This document shows positions 41,034 through 51,794 of a stretch of 64,000 bases of DNA, piece by piece; position 1 is the stretch's first letter; each line of letters starts with the position of its first letter. The DNA is from Desulfurivibrio sp044068625 (lineage in GTDB: Bacteria; Desulfobacterota; Desulfobulbia; Desulfobulbales; Desulfurivibrionaceae): positions 155,607-219,606 of the forward strand of contig NZ_JBIPKH010000003.1 in NCBI RefSeq assembly GCF_044068625.1, in the 5' to 3' direction. The translations under genes and the position numbers were made by a program. The notes under the pieces are model-generated. The model was given only the letters and a program-made list of their open reading frames with translations, searched no databases and was not told the origin of the DNA.

Positions 41034-42461
41034 TCAGTAATTAAGGGCTAAAGCCCGGGAGCGGGCCGAGTGGGTCAATACCCCCACCGGGTCGACATAA
41101 TCGTAAACCCTGGGCCGCTTGCCGGCGGCCGGGCGCAGAATGCGGCCCACCACCTGGAGCAGGCGACCGCTGAACTTGATGGGGGTGGTCAGAAAGAGGC
41201 TGTCCAGGCCGGGGCAGTCAAAACCCTCGCCGATCAGCTGGACGGTGGAGAGCAGGACCCGGACCTCCCCCCGCTGCAGGGCGTTGACCAGCTCGGTCCG
41301 CTCCTCGGCGGGGGTGGCGCCGGTCAGCACCCGGGCGGCTACGCCCAGCGTCTTGAGCAGCTCCGCCAGCTCCTCGCAATGGTGGACCCGGTCGCTGACC
41401 ACCAGGATGGTGCCGTTGCTCCGGCCGGCCCCCCCGGCGTTTTCCCCTTGGCGGTCGCCCTGTTCCGTTCGGGAGGCGGCAATGGGCGGCAAAACCCCCG
41501 CCTCCCGGGCGATATCTTCGGCAATCTGCCGGTTTCTGGTCTTGTCGGCGGTAAGGGCCTGGATCAGGGCCTGGTAGTTGCCGCGATAGGGGTAGCGAAA
41601 GGAGGTGGAGCGCTGAATCAATTCCGCCTTGAGGATCGCCCCGCTGCGCTGGAGATCGTCGGTGTCGATTCGATGGACCCGGTCGCCCAGATAGAAGTTG
41701 ATCAGGTTGGTCAGGCCGTCGCGGCGGAAGGCGGTGGCCGACAGCCCCAGCATGTAGCGGCAGTCGAAACGGGTTACCACCTCGGTGAAGAGGGCGGCGG
41801 GTACCCGGTGGCACTCATCGACACAGAGCTGCCCGAAGCGCTCGGTCAATTCGTCAAGCCGGCGGCGGGCCGAGTTGACGATGGCCACGGTCAATGGTTT
41901 GATCCGGTGGTGGCCATCCCCCAGCAGGCCGGCCTCCACCGCGAGAAACTCCTCGATCCGCTCCGCCCACTGATAGAGCAGTTCCTTGGTGTGGACCAGG
42001 ACGATGGTGGGCTGGCGGCGGGCGGCGAAGACCGCGCAGGCGATCACCGTTTTGCCGGAACCGGTGCCCGCTTCCAGCACCCCGAAGTCCCGCTGGCAGA
42101 CGGCGGTCAGGGCTTGCTGCTGGTAAGGGCGCAACTCCCCTTGAAAATGGAGGTCGATGGGGGGGCAGAGCCGGCGCAGATCATTAATTTCCGGGGCGGG
42201 TTTTCCGGCTTGCCCGCAGAGTAAAAGGGCCCGGCGGGCAAACCCCCGGGGAAACTCAAGTCCGGCGGAACTCTCCTGATAAAATTGCAGCCGGGGTTGC
42301 AGCTGTTTGCCGATCCAGCGCCCGTACTTGCGGGCGTCCCGATACTTGGGGTTTTCCAGGGTTAGCTCCTGCTTGAGGATCGCCAGCAGTTCCCGGTCGG
42401 CGCCGCTCAGTCGGGCCTGGTGATCCACGGCCAGTCGCATGGTGTTTTTTTCTTGGCTCAT
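41034..42461 (-). CDS. Superfamily 2 DEAD/DEAH helicase
   Basis: About 475 residues. Motifs: I EAGTGSGKT (near 135), Ia VHTKELL, II DECH, III SATAFR, and VI QVVGRILRP (near 445), as in SSL2/RadD-type helicases. A low-complexity patch (near 345-360) lies between the two lobes. The role is probably in DNA repair or restriction-like processing; no partner gene is present. The start is unclear (42461 or 42440; weak ribosome sites). Confidence 0.88.
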   Translation of the reverse strand: MSQEKNTMRLAVDHQARLSGADRELLAILKQELTLENPKYRDARKYGRWIGKQLQPRLQFYQESSAGLEFPRGFARRALLLCGQAGKPAPEINDLRRLCPPIDLHFQGELRPYQQQALTAVCQRDFGVLEAGTGSGKTVIACAVFAARRQPTIVLVHTKELLYQWAERIEEFLAVEAGLLGDGHHRIKPLTVAIVNSARRRLDELTERFGQLCVDECHRVPAALFTEVVTRFDCRYMLGLSATAFRRDGLTNLINFYLGDRVHRIDTDDLQRSGAILKAELIQRSTSFRYPYRGNYQALIQALTADKTRNRQIAEDIAREAGVLPPIAASRTEQGDRQGENAGGAGRSNGTILVVSDRVHHCEELAELLKTLGVAARVLTGATPAEERTELVNALQRGEVRVLLSTVQLIGEGFDCPGLDSLFLTTPIKFSGRLLQVVGRILRPAAGKRPRVYDYVDPVGVLTHSARSRALALNY

Positions 42462-42544
42462 CCGTAGTTGGTCGTTGAAAGTTGTTTGCCTCAGGATGCT
42501 TGAGGGGAGATTTTTTTTCAACAAGAAGTTGCCCGGCTTACCCC

Positions 42545-42574
42545 TTGCCAAAAGAGAGAAGACAAGGGTAGTAT
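42545..42574 (+). promoter_or_regulatory. Candidate promoter of ettA
   Basis: TTGCCA (42545-42550), 18 bases, TAGTAT (42569-42574). Confidence 0.5.
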
Positions 42575-42623
42575 GGCTAGTTTAGTGTTTGGCCGCCAAG
42601 ACAAATCCAGGGGGTATAATTCC

Positions 42624-44309
42624 ATGAGCAACGAGCCTGACAAGATTATCTATTCGATGATCAAGGTAAGCAAATTCTACGACAAGAAGCCGATCCTCAA
42701 GGATATCAGCCTCTCCTACTTCTACGGGGCCAAGATCGGAGTGCTCGGCATGAACGGTTCCGGCAAGTCCTCGCTGCTGCGCATTCTGGCCGGCGAGGAT
42801 AAGGAGTTCAACGGCGAGACCCATGTCTCCCCGGGCTATACGGTGGGCTACCTCCCCCAGGAGCCGCGCCTGGATGACTCCTGCACGGTCCGTCAGATCG
42901 TGGAGCAGGGAGTGCAGGAAACCGTCGATCTGGTCAACGAATTCAACGAAATCAACTTGAAATTCGCCGAACCGATGGATGACGCGGCCATGGACAAGCT
43001 GATCGCCCGCCAGGCCCAGGTCCAGGAGAAGCTTGACGCCTTGGATGCCTGGGACCTCGACGCCCGGCTGGAGATGGCCATGGACGCCCTTCGTTGTCCC
43101 CCCTCGGAGACTCCGGTCAAGGTCCTTTCCGGCGGGGAGAAGCGGCGGGTGGCCCTCTGCCGCCTGCTCCTCCAGAAACCGGACATCCTGCTGCTGGACG
43201 AACCCACCAACCATCTCGATGCCGAGACGGTGGCCTGGCTGGAACATCACCTCCAGCGATATCCCGGCACGGTGATCGCGGTTACCCATGACCGTTATTT
43301 CCTCGACAATGTGGCCGGCTGGATCCTGGAACTGGATCGGGGCCATGGCATCCCCTGGAAAGGCAACTACTCCTCCTGGCTGGAACAGAAGGGTAAAAGG
43401 CTGGCCCAGGAGGAGAAGCAGGAGAGTGACCGCCAGAAGACCCTGGCCCGGGAGTTGGAATGGATCAGGATGAGTCCCAAGGGGCGGCACGCCAAGGCCA
43501 AGTCCCGGATCAAGGCCTACGAAGAGCTGCTGGGGCAGGAGGGGGAAAAACGGACCAAGGATCTGGAGATCTATATTCCCCCCGGCCCCCGGTTGGGCAA
43601 GACGGTGATCGAGGCCGACAAGCTGGCCAAGTCTTTCGGCGACCGGCTGCTGTTTGAAAACCTCTCCTTCTCCTTGCCGCCGGGGGGGATTGTCGGGGTG
43701 ATCGGCCCCAACGGGGCCGGCAAGAGTACCCTCTTCAAGCTGATCACCGGCCAGGAGCAGCCCGATGCCGGTACCATCCGTATCGCCGATGCGGTGAAGC
43801 TGGCGGCGGTGGATCAGAGTCGGGACGTTCTTGATCCCGAGGAGACCATCTGGCAGGCGATCACCGAGGGGCAGGAGAGCATCACCCTGGGCAACCGCGA
43901 GGTCAATTCCCGGGCCTACGTGGCCCGCTTTAACTTTTCCGGCAGCGAACAGCAGCGCAAGGTGGGGGTGATGTCCGGCGGCCAGCGCAACCGGGTCCAT
44001 CTGGCCCGGATGCTGAAATCGGGGGCTAACGTGCTGTTGCTGGATGAGCCGACCAACGATCTTGACGTCAACACCCTGCGGGCCCTGGAGGAGGCGTTGG
44101 AGAATTTCGCCGGCTGCGCGGTGGTGATCAGCCATGACCGCTGGTTTCTCGATCGAATCGCCACCCATATGCTGGCCTTCGAGGGGGATTCCCAGGTGGT
44201 CTGGTTCGATGGCAATTACACCGAATACGAGGAGGATCGGCGCCGGCGTTTGGGGGCCGAGGCCGATCAGCCCCACCGGATCAAATATCGCCACCTTACC
44301 CGGGCCTGA
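42624..44309 (+). CDS. ettA: EttA-type ABC-F translation factor
   Basis: 561 residues, two ABC domains and no membrane part. Walker A GMNGSGKS and GPNGAGKS, signatures LSGGEKRR and MSGGQRNR, Walker B LLLDEPTNHLD and LLLDEPTNDLD; the linker (about 245-320) is charged and helical (P-site tRNA interaction motif). EttA gates the ribosome in response to ATP/ADP. ATG 42624 has AGGGGG before it. Its TGA overlaps the next start (TGATG). Confidence 0.94.
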   Translation: MSNEPDKIIYSMIKVSKFYDKKPILKDISLSYFYGAKIGVLGMNGSGKSSLLRILAGEDKEFNGETHVSPGYTVGYLPQEPRLDDSCTVRQIVEQGVQETVDLVNEFNEINLKFAEPMDDAAMDKLIARQAQVQEKLDALDAWDLDARLEMAMDALRCPPSETPVKVLSGGEKRRVALCRLLLQKPDILLLDEPTNHLDAETVAWLEHHLQRYPGTVIAVTHDRYFLDNVAGWILELDRGHGIPWKGNYSSWLEQKGKRLAQEEKQESDRQKTLARELEWIRMSPKGRHAKAKSRIKAYEELLGQEGEKRTKDLEIYIPPGPRLGKTVIEADKLAKSFGDRLLFENLSFSLPPGGIVGVIGPNGAGKSTLFKLITGQEQPDAGTIRIADAVKLAAVDQSRDVLDPEETIWQAITEGQESITLGNREVNSRAYVARFNFSGSEQQRKVGVMSGGQRNRVHLARMLKSGANVLLLDEPTNDLDVNTLRALEEALENFAGCAVVISHDRWFLDRIATHMLAFEGDSQVVWFDGNYTEYEEDRRRRLGAEADQPHRIKYRHLTRA

Positions 44310-46435
44310 TGACGATTCGCCGCAAAATATTTCTGGCGTGCCTGGCGGTGGCGGCGGCCATTGCCCTGGCGGTACTGCTGGATTTTGGCGGCCGCTGGCC
44401 GACGGCGGCAGTGGCACTGCTCGCCGGGGTGGGGCTGGCGTCTTACCTCAGTCGGTTGATCGGCGGCTCCCTGCGTGAGGTCGATGAACGCTTACGCACC
44501 GAGCAACGTTTGCGGGACAGCGAAGGGCGGCTCTCCTCCATTCTGCAAAGCCTGGGGGCCGGGGTGATCGCCACCGACCAGCAGGGTCGGGTGGCCTTCC
44601 TTAACCCGGTGGCGGAACGCCTCACCGGCTGGGATCTGGTCGACGCCCTCAATCAGCCGGTTATTGAGGTGCTGGACCTGTTGGATGAAGCCACCGCCCG
44701 GCCCCTGGAGAACCCTTTGGCCCGGGTGCTGGAAGAGGGGGAGATCATTGACTGGGGCAACCATATCCTGTTGCGCTCCCGGATTGGCGCCTCCTGTCCG
44801 GTGGCCTGTACCGTGGCTCCCATTGTCAGCTTTGTCGGGATCATCGGCGCGGTTTTTGTCTTTCGTGATACCAGCAAGGAGCGGGAGGCCCAGCACAATC
44901 TGCTGGTCGCCAAGGAGGAGGCGGAGCGGGCTTCCCGGGCCAAAAGTGAGTTTTTGGCCGGAATGAGTCATGAGATTCGCACCCCCCTCACCGCCATTCT
45001 GGGGATGGCTGATCTGCTGGAGCAAACCGGCTTGAACCCGGATCAGCGCCGTTATGTGAGGATCTCCCGGGCCGCCGGTGAAAACCTGCTGGATCTGATC
45101 AACGGAATTCTCGATCTCTCCAAGATCGAAGCCGGTAAGCTGGAAGTGGAGGTGGTGGAGTTTGATCTGGATCGGCTGGTGCGGCAGCTTTGTGAAATCA
45201 TGGCCCTGCGGGCCAACCAGAAAGAGCTGGAGTTTGTCTGCCGCTCCTCCTGGCCCACTCCCTGTCCGGTGCTGGGTGATCCCACCCGGATTCGGCAGGT
45301 ACTGGTGAACCTGATCGGCAACGCGATCAAGTTCACCGAAGAGGGTCGGGTGATCGTGGAAACCGCCTGTCTGTCGGCGGATGGTTCCCCCGCTCTCGAA
45401 GATCCCCAATGGGCGCTTTTCCGTTTTATGGTCAAGGACACCGGGATCGGGATCGCCCCGGAGAAACAGGAGTTGGTTTTCGAGGATTTTGCCCAGGCCG
45501 ATTCCTCCACCACCCGCCGTTATGGCGGCACCGGCCTGGGACTGGCGATCTCCCGGAAGCTGGTGCACCTGATGGGGGGGCGGATTGGTCTGGTCAGCCG
45601 GGAGGGGGAGGGCAGTATTTTCACGGTGGAACTGCCCCTCTCCTTTCAAGGGGCGGAGGTCTTGGGTGGCCGGGAGCCGGCCCCGACCCAAGAGCTTAAG
45701 TCGAGCAACGGGTCAGAATCGGGGCGGCTGGATATTCTGCTGGCCGAGGATTCGCCGGATAACCGACTACTCTTCAGCGCCTACCTGAAAGGGACCGGCC
45801 ATCGCCTGGACCTTGCGGCCAACGGCTATGAAGCGGTGGAAAAGATGATGCATGGCCGCTATGATCTGGTGCTGATGGATATCCAGATGCCGGAGATGGA
45901 CGGCTATGCGGCCACCCGGGCCATTCGGGCCTGGGAGGAGCGCCTGGGCCGGCCCCGCACCCCGATTCTGGCCCTGACGGCCCACGCCTTTCAAGAAGAT
46001 ATCCGCAAGAGTCGGGAGGCCGGCTGCGACTCCCACCTGGTCAAGCCGATCAAGCTGGGTGATTTTCTGCGGGCGGTTAACCGCTACTTGCCGACCAAGG
46101 GCGGGAAGAAAACTGCTGACGCCCCCGAGACCTTGGCGGTGGAGGATTTTATCACTGATCTTGTTCCCGATTACCTGCGCAAGGTGGCCGACGATTTGAA
46201 TGGCATCGAAACGGCCCTGAGCCGGGACGACTGGGAGCAGGTCCGGCTGCTGGCCCATACCCTGAAGGGCAGCGGCGGGGGCTACGGCTTTGAGCGGTTA
46301 AGCTCGCTGGCCGCCGAGTTGGAGGAGGCCGGCGGAGAGCCGGACAAGGAGGCGGCCGCGGCCGCCCTGGCGGCGATGCGACTTTATCTTGACAGGGTTT
46401 CTCTGCCGCGTGGTATAAAAAACGCGGTTTCCTGA
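44309..46435 (+). CDS. Hybrid sensor histidine kinase (PAS-HisKA-HATPase-REC-HPt)
   Basis: 708 residues. Two membrane segments (about 8-50), PAS domain (about 75-190), HisKA with H221 in MSHEIRTPL, HATPase (about 330-450; DTGIGI, GTGLGLA), receiver with D524 in LMDIQMPEMDG, and an HPt domain with H650 in AHTLKGSGG. It holds a whole phosphorelay in one chain. The next gene, a receiver-GGEEF protein, is the likely final target. Start overlaps the ettA stop. Confidence 0.95.
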   Translation: MTIRRKIFLACLAVAAAIALAVLLDFGGRWPTAAVALLAGVGLASYLSRLIGGSLREVDERLRTEQRLRDSEGRLSSILQSLGAGVIATDQQGRVAFLNPVAERLTGWDLVDALNQPVIEVLDLLDEATARPLENPLARVLEEGEIIDWGNHILLRSRIGASCPVACTVAPIVSFVGIIGAVFVFRDTSKEREAQHNLLVAKEEAERASRAKSEFLAGMSHEIRTPLTAILGMADLLEQTGLNPDQRRYVRISRAAGENLLDLINGILDLSKIEAGKLEVEVVEFDLDRLVRQLCEIMALRANQKELEFVCRSSWPTPCPVLGDPTRIRQVLVNLIGNAIKFTEEGRVIVETACLSADGSPALEDPQWALFRFMVKDTGIGIAPEKQELVFEDFAQADSSTTRRYGGTGLGLAISRKLVHLMGGRIGLVSREGEGSIFTVELPLSFQGAEVLGGREPAPTQELKSSNGSESGRLDILLAEDSPDNRLLFSAYLKGTGHRLDLAANGYEAVEKMMHGRYDLVLMDIQMPEMDGYAATRAIRAWEERLGRPRTPILALTAHAFQEDIRKSREAGCDSHLVKPIKLGDFLRAVNRYLPTKGGKKTADAPETLAVEDFITDLVPDYLRKVADDLNGIETALSRDDWEQVRLLAHTLKGSGGGYGFERLSSLAAELEEAGGEPDKEAAAAALAAMRLYLDRVSLPRGIKNAVS

Positions 46436-46481
46436 TTTTTTGATGGTGAGGTTCTGAGCGGTTGGCGACGAGGGTTGCGGA

Positions 46482-47483
46482 ATGGGTAAGGGCTCGATAC
46501 TGATTGTTGATGATGCGCCGGAAAGCCGCATTCTGTTGCGGCGAATGCTGGCTGGCTGCGGCTATGGCGCGATTTACGAAGCGGACGGAGCCGCTGCGGT
46601 CTTTGCCTTTTTCGGCCTGGATGCCGATGGGGGCGGGGAGCCTTTGGATCACCTCGATCTTGACCTGATCCTGCTGGATATCGTCATGCCCGGGCTGGAT
46701 GGCATTGAGGTTTGTCGCCGCCTCAAGGGGGTGGAGGTCCTGCGGGATATCCCCATCATCATGGTCACGGCGGCCAACACCGACAGCAATCTGCGGGCCG
46801 TGTTCGAGATCGGGGCCATGGACTATCTCCACAAGCCGGTGAAGAGGGTGGAGCTCTGCGCCCGGGTGAAGTCGGCCCTGCGCTTAAAGGAGGAGATGGA
46901 TCGCCGGCTGGCTTTGACCCGGGAGTTGGAGCAGGCCAACCAGCGCCTGCGGCGCATGGCCATGGTGGATGGTCTGACCGGGATCGCCAACCGCCGCTGC
47001 TTCGATGAGTTTCTCGACCGGGAGTGGCGGCGCTGCCAGCGCGATGGCTGGTCGATAGCGGTCTGCCTGGCCGATATCGACTTCTTCAAACTCTACAACG
47101 ATATCTATGGCCATCTCCAGGGCGATGATGTGTTGAAACAGGTGGCGGCGCTCTTTCAGCAGGCGGTCAATCGTCCCGGGGATCTGGTGGCCCGTTTCGG
47201 TGGCGAGGAGTTTGTCTTTGTTCTCTCGGGGGCCGATGCCGAGGGGGCCGGCAGGATCGCCCAGCGGGCCATGGACCTGGTGGCCGGGGCGGCCATTCCC
47301 CATCTCCACTCCCCAGTCAGCGAATACCTCACGGTCTGTTTCGGAGTTTCCGCCACCACTCCCCGGCCTGGAACTTATCCCCGTCTTCTGCTCGACTGCG
47401 CCGACAAGGCGTTGTATGATGCCAAACAAACCCGGGGCAATCGGGTGGTAACCCTGTTGCCCTCCGCCGATGATTCCCGTTAA
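46482..47483 (+). CDS. Response regulator diguanylate cyclase (REC-GGDEF)
   Basis: 333 residues. Receiver (1-130) with DD near 10 and phospho-Asp in LLDIVMPGLDG, then a GGDEF domain (about 160-325) with the active GGEEF and an RPGD inhibitory site just ahead of it (RxxD, 5 residues before GGEEF). It makes c-di-GMP when phosphorylated and should be product-inhibited. Placed 46 bases after the hybrid kinase. Confidence 0.95.
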   Translation: MGKGSILIVDDAPESRILLRRMLAGCGYGAIYEADGAAAVFAFFGLDADGGGEPLDHLDLDLILLDIVMPGLDGIEVCRRLKGVEVLRDIPIIMVTAANTDSNLRAVFEIGAMDYLHKPVKRVELCARVKSALRLKEEMDRRLALTRELEQANQRLRRMAMVDGLTGIANRRCFDEFLDREWRRCQRDGWSIAVCLADIDFFKLYNDIYGHLQGDDVLKQVAALFQQAVNRPGDLVARFGGEEFVFVLSGADAEGAGRIAQRAMDLVAGAAIPHLHSPVSEYLTVCFGVSATTPRPGTYPRLLLDCADKALYDAKQTRGNRVVTLLPSADDSR

Positions 47484-47499
47484 CCACGGAGAGTAAGCC

Positions 47500-48261
47500 A
47501 TGAAATACCTGCGTACAATTTTGTTGGCCCTGGCCCTGCTGGTTTCGCCTGGAGCCGCCCATGCCCTTGGGTTGGAGGTGGCGGTGGGGGGCTGGTGGCA
47601 GGATCCCTCGGGTTATATCAGCTATGAGGCCGTCGGGGTCGGGGACCGTCTGGACCTGGAGCGTGATGCCGGCTACGGCAAGGAATTTCGCCCCACCGGG
47701 CGGGTCAAGATCGATATGCCCTTGATTATCCCCAATATTTACTTGATGGCCACCCCCATGGAGTTTTCCGGGACCGGCAGCAAGGCCACCACCTTCACCT
47801 TTGGTGATCGGACCTTCGCCGCCGATATTCCCTTTACCTCGGAATCCAAGCTGGATCATTACGATGTGGCCCTCTATTACGGGGTGCCGGTGCTGGGTTT
47901 GGCCACCCTGGGTACGGTCAATGTCGATCTGGGGATCAACGTGCGGTTTCTTGAGGTGGACGCTGTTGTGCGGCAGGGTAATGACAGCTACGCCTACAGT
48001 ACCAGCCTGGCGGTGCCGATGGTTTATGTGGGGGTGCAGATTACCCCGGGGAAGCGGTTTGCTCTGGAGCTGGAAGGGCGGGCCATCTCTTACAGCAGCA
48101 ACCGTTATGTCGATCTGCTGGCTCGGCTGAAGGTTCAGGCCTATGGTCCGCTTTATATGGCCGGCGGTTGGCGGCAGCAGGATATCAAGATCGATGCCAG
48201 TGGGGTTGAGGCCGACTTCAAGGTGGGCGGACCATTTCTGGAGACCGGATTTGCCTTTTAG
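47500..48261 (+). CDS. Outer-membrane beta-barrel protein (TIGR04219-like)
   Basis: 253 residues. Signal peptide (about 1-23, AHA), then alternating strands ending in ETGFAF with a C-terminal Phe, the usual outer-membrane targeting end. The pattern (LEVAVGGWWQDPSG at the start) fits the TIGR04219 family of predicted outer-membrane proteins. Only 16 bases after the diguanylate cyclase, so possibly under the same control. Confidence 0.85.
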   Translation: MKYLRTILLALALLVSPGAAHALGLEVAVGGWWQDPSGYISYEAVGVGDRLDLERDAGYGKEFRPTGRVKIDMPLIIPNIYLMATPMEFSGTGSKATTFTFGDRTFAADIPFTSESKLDHYDVALYYGVPVLGLATLGTVNVDLGINVRFLEVDAVVRQGNDSYAYSTSLAVPMVYVGVQITPGKRFALELEGRAISYSSNRYVDLLARLKVQAYGPLYMAGGWRQQDIKIDASGVEADFKVGGPFLETGFAF

Positions 48262-48304
48262 CTCCGGCGGGTTGGGGTTTGGCCGGGCCGAGGTTCCGGG
48301 CATG

Positions 48305-48338
48305 AAAAAAGGGGTTACGAAATTAATCGTAACCCCTT
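48305..48338 (-). terminator. Terminator of the tRNA-Lys gene (possibly bidirectional)
   Basis: Perfect 12-bp stem (48309-48320 with 48327-48338) and 6-base loop; on the minus strand it is followed by a T-run, so it serves the tRNA first. Confidence 0.85.
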
Positions 48339-48346
48339 GATTTTAC

Positions 48347-48422
48347 TGGTGGGCCGTCGGGGGCTCGAACCCCAAACCTACTGATTAAGAGTCAGTTGCT
48401 CTACCAGTTGAGCTAACGGCCC
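48347..48422 (-). tRNA. tRNA-Lys (CTT anticodon)
   Basis: Minus strand, 76 bases including an encoded CCA. GGGCCGTTAGCTCA at the 5' end, anticodon loop CTCTTAA (anticodon CTT), and T-arm GGTTCGAGCCCC. All arms pair. Confidence 0.96.
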
Positions 48423-48452
48423 TTCGCGAACCGGTCAAGCCGCGAAGCGGTT

Positions 48453-48481
48453 TATTTAGCATACCATAGTTAACCCGTCAA
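48453..48481 (-). promoter_or_regulatory. Candidate promoter of tRNA-Lys
   Basis: Minus strand: TTGACG (48481-48476), 17 bases, TAAATA (48458-48453), about 30 bases before the tRNA 5' end. Confidence 0.5.
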
Positions 48482-48499
48482 GCATGAAGAGGGAATAAA

Positions 48500-49693
48500 A
48501 TGGCCAAGGTTTTGATTATTGGAGCCGGTGGGGTGGGCGGCGTGGTGGCCCATAAATGCGCCCAGGTGCCGGAGGTTTTCACGGAGATCGTGCTGGCCAG
48601 CCGCACGGTGAGCAAATGTGAGGCCATTGCCGCCTCGATCAAGGAACGTACCGGCCGTCAGATCGAGGTGGCCCGGGTCGATGCCGATCGGGTGCCGGAG
48701 CTGGTGGCCCTGATCAACCGGGTCAAGCCGGAGCTGGTCCTCAACCTGGCCTTGCCCTACCAGGATTTGACCATTATGGACGCCTGCCTGGAGTGCGGGG
48801 TCGATTATCTCGACACCGCCAACTATGAACCCCCCGACGAGGCCAAGTTCAGCTACTCCTGGCAATGGCCCTACCATGACCGCTTCAAGGCCCAAAACCT
48901 GATGGCCCTGCTGGGCAGCGGCTTCGATCCGGGGGTGACCAACGTTTATGCCGCCTACGCCGCCAAACACTATTTCGATGAGATCCATTACATCGACATC
49001 CTTGATGCCAACGCCGGCGATCATGGCCATCCCTTTGCCACCAACTTCAATCCCGAGATCAATATCCGGGAGGTGACCGCCAAGGGGCGCTACTGGGAGG
49101 AGGGGCAGTGGCGGGAGACCGAGCCGCTGAGCATTAAGCAGAGCTTTGATTTTCCCCAGATCGGTCCCAAAAACGCCTATCTGATGTACCATGAGGAACT
49201 GGAATCCCTGGTCAAGAATATCAAGGGATTGAAAAGAATCCGCTTCTGGATGACCTTTTCCGACAACTACCTCAAACATCTGGAAGTGCTGCAGAACGTG
49301 GGGATGACCGGCATCGAGCCGGTAATGTTCCAGGGTCGCGAGATTGTGCCGATCCAGTTCCTTAAGGCACTGCTGCCCGATCCCGCCTCTTTGGGGCCGC
49401 GGACCAAGGGCAAGACCTGTATCGGCAACGTGATGGAAGGGGTCAAGGATGGCAAGCCCCGCAAGATCTACATCTACAATATCTGCGATCACGAGGAGTG
49501 CTACCGTGAGGTGGGCAGCCAGGCGATCTCCTACACCACCGGGGTGCCGGCGATGATCGGGGCGATGATGATTCTGCAGGGTCACTGGAAAAAGGCCGGG
49601 GTGTTCAATATGGAGCAGCTCGACCCTGATCCCTTCATGGAAAAGCTCAATCTCCACGGCTTGCCCTGGGAAGTGCGGGAGTTGCCGGTTTAA
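48500..49693 (+). CDS. Carboxynorspermidine/carboxyspermidine dehydrogenase
   Basis: 397 residues of the saccharopine-dehydrogenase fold. NAD(P) motif GAGGVGGVVA at the start; SGFDPGVTN near 140; YHEELESL near 229. It joins aspartate semialdehyde with a diamine (diaminopropane or putrescine) in reductive fashion. The next gene (2 bases on) is NspC, which removes the carboxyl group, so this pair makes norspermidine or spermidine. AGAGGGA precedes the start. Confidence 0.94.
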   Translation: MAKVLIIGAGGVGGVVAHKCAQVPEVFTEIVLASRTVSKCEAIAASIKERTGRQIEVARVDADRVPELVALINRVKPELVLNLALPYQDLTIMDACLECGVDYLDTANYEPPDEAKFSYSWQWPYHDRFKAQNLMALLGSGFDPGVTNVYAAYAAKHYFDEIHYIDILDANAGDHGHPFATNFNPEINIREVTAKGRYWEEGQWRETEPLSIKQSFDFPQIGPKNAYLMYHEELESLVKNIKGLKRIRFWMTFSDNYLKHLEVLQNVGMTGIEPVMFQGREIVPIQFLKALLPDPASLGPRTKGKTCIGNVMEGVKDGKPRKIYIYNICDHEECYREVGSQAISYTTGVPAMIGAMMILQGHWKKAGVFNMEQLDPDPFMEKLNLHGLPWEVRELPV

Positions 49694-49695
49694 TC

Positions 49696-50847
<1,152 letters not shown>

Positions 50848-50852
50848 TCGGC

Positions 50853-51599
50853 TTAGAAGGCCAGGCCCAGCGAAATTCCGCCATAGACGAACTCCGACTT
50901 CTCCTTGTCGATGGCGGCCAGGTTGGCGGCTCGCAACTCATCCTTGGCTTTGCTGCTGAGGGCAAAGGAGTAGGAGATGATCGGGGTGATGGTGAAATTG
51001 TCGCCCACCGGCACCGAGATGGAGGCGGAGAGCAGGCCGTCGTGCATGGCCTTGTAATCATCACTGTTCACATAGCTGGCCTGGGCCGCCAGATCCAGGC
51101 TCAGGTCGCCCCCCAGGGGCAGGCTGTGGCCGATGCCCAGGGTGACGTACCAGCCGGGGTAGGAGGCGAAATCCCGATAGACGGTGAGGGTCGGCTCCAG
51201 CAGGGTGTCGTAGGTGGCCCCCAGATAGATCTCCTGGGAGTCGTCCGCGCCCTCCAGGCCGTAGTAGATGTAGCCGGTGCTGAAGGCAAAATCGGCCAGC
51301 TCCCAGTCGTAGGCCAGGGTGAGATCGGTTTCGTTCCAGGTGGCCTTCTCCCCACCCCAGGGGTCGGTGTCCAGGTTGCCCCAGATATTGGCGGAAAAGC
51401 CCCGCCAACCCATGGTCATGGAGGGTTGCACCACCACACTGTTGCGGCTGAAGGCGTAGCCGCGCCAGATATACTGGCTGTAGCTGTCCACCGTAAATTC
51501 GGCATAGGCCTCATCATCGGCGGCCATGGCGCCGGTGGCGACGATCCCACAGCCCATCAGGCCCAAAGCGATTCCCTTAAGATAACCTTTTACTTTCAT
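50853..51599 (-). CDS. Porin-like outer-membrane protein (TorF-like)
   Basis: 248 residues. Signal peptide (about 1-26, AMA), then YSQYIWRGYAFS near 41 as in the TorF family of putative porins, alternating strands and a C-terminal GISLGLAF with terminal Phe. It should form a barrel in the outer membrane; cargo unknown. It has a long upstream region (51600-51868) with inverted and direct repeats, so it is probably regulated. Confidence 0.87.
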   Translation of the reverse strand: MKVKGYLKGIALGLMGCGIVATGAMAADDEAYAEFTVDSYSQYIWRGYAFSRNSVVVQPSMTMGWRGFSANIWGNLDTDPWGGEKATWNETDLTLAYDWELADFAFSTGYIYYGLEGADDSQEIYLGATYDTLLEPTLTVYRDFASYPGWYVTLGIGHSLPLGGDLSLDLAAQASYVNSDDYKAMHDGLLSASISVPVGDNFTITPIISYSFALSSKAKDELRAANLAAIDKEKSEFVYGGISLGLAF

Positions 51600-51728
51600 T
51601 TTTTCTGCTCCCTGTGGTGAAATTGATTTTTCAGGACCGACACCACTGCTGCGGTGCGTGCCGGGACGCTGGCTTGGCGGGTGAGCACTACACGATCTGT
51701 GCCAGAACCACTGCTTTTAGCTTTTTGT

Positions 51729-51740
51729 CTGTTATAACAG
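51729..51740. promoter_or_regulatory. 12-base perfect palindrome upstream of the porin-like gene
   Basis: CTGTTATAACAG, 130 bases before the start of the porin-like gene; it includes TATAAC, which could be a -10 on the minus strand. No good -35 is seen, so an activator may be needed. Confidence 0.45.
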
Positions 51741-51794
51741 GTGGATATTGGTGGGGATTGGGAGGGAGGGCTGGCGGAGGCCGGGGGGGCGAAG

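Noticed and set aside
42582..44417. Minus-strand frame of about 610 codons opposite ettA
   Set aside because: EttA has both full ABC domains on the plus strand; the antisense frame has no family features.
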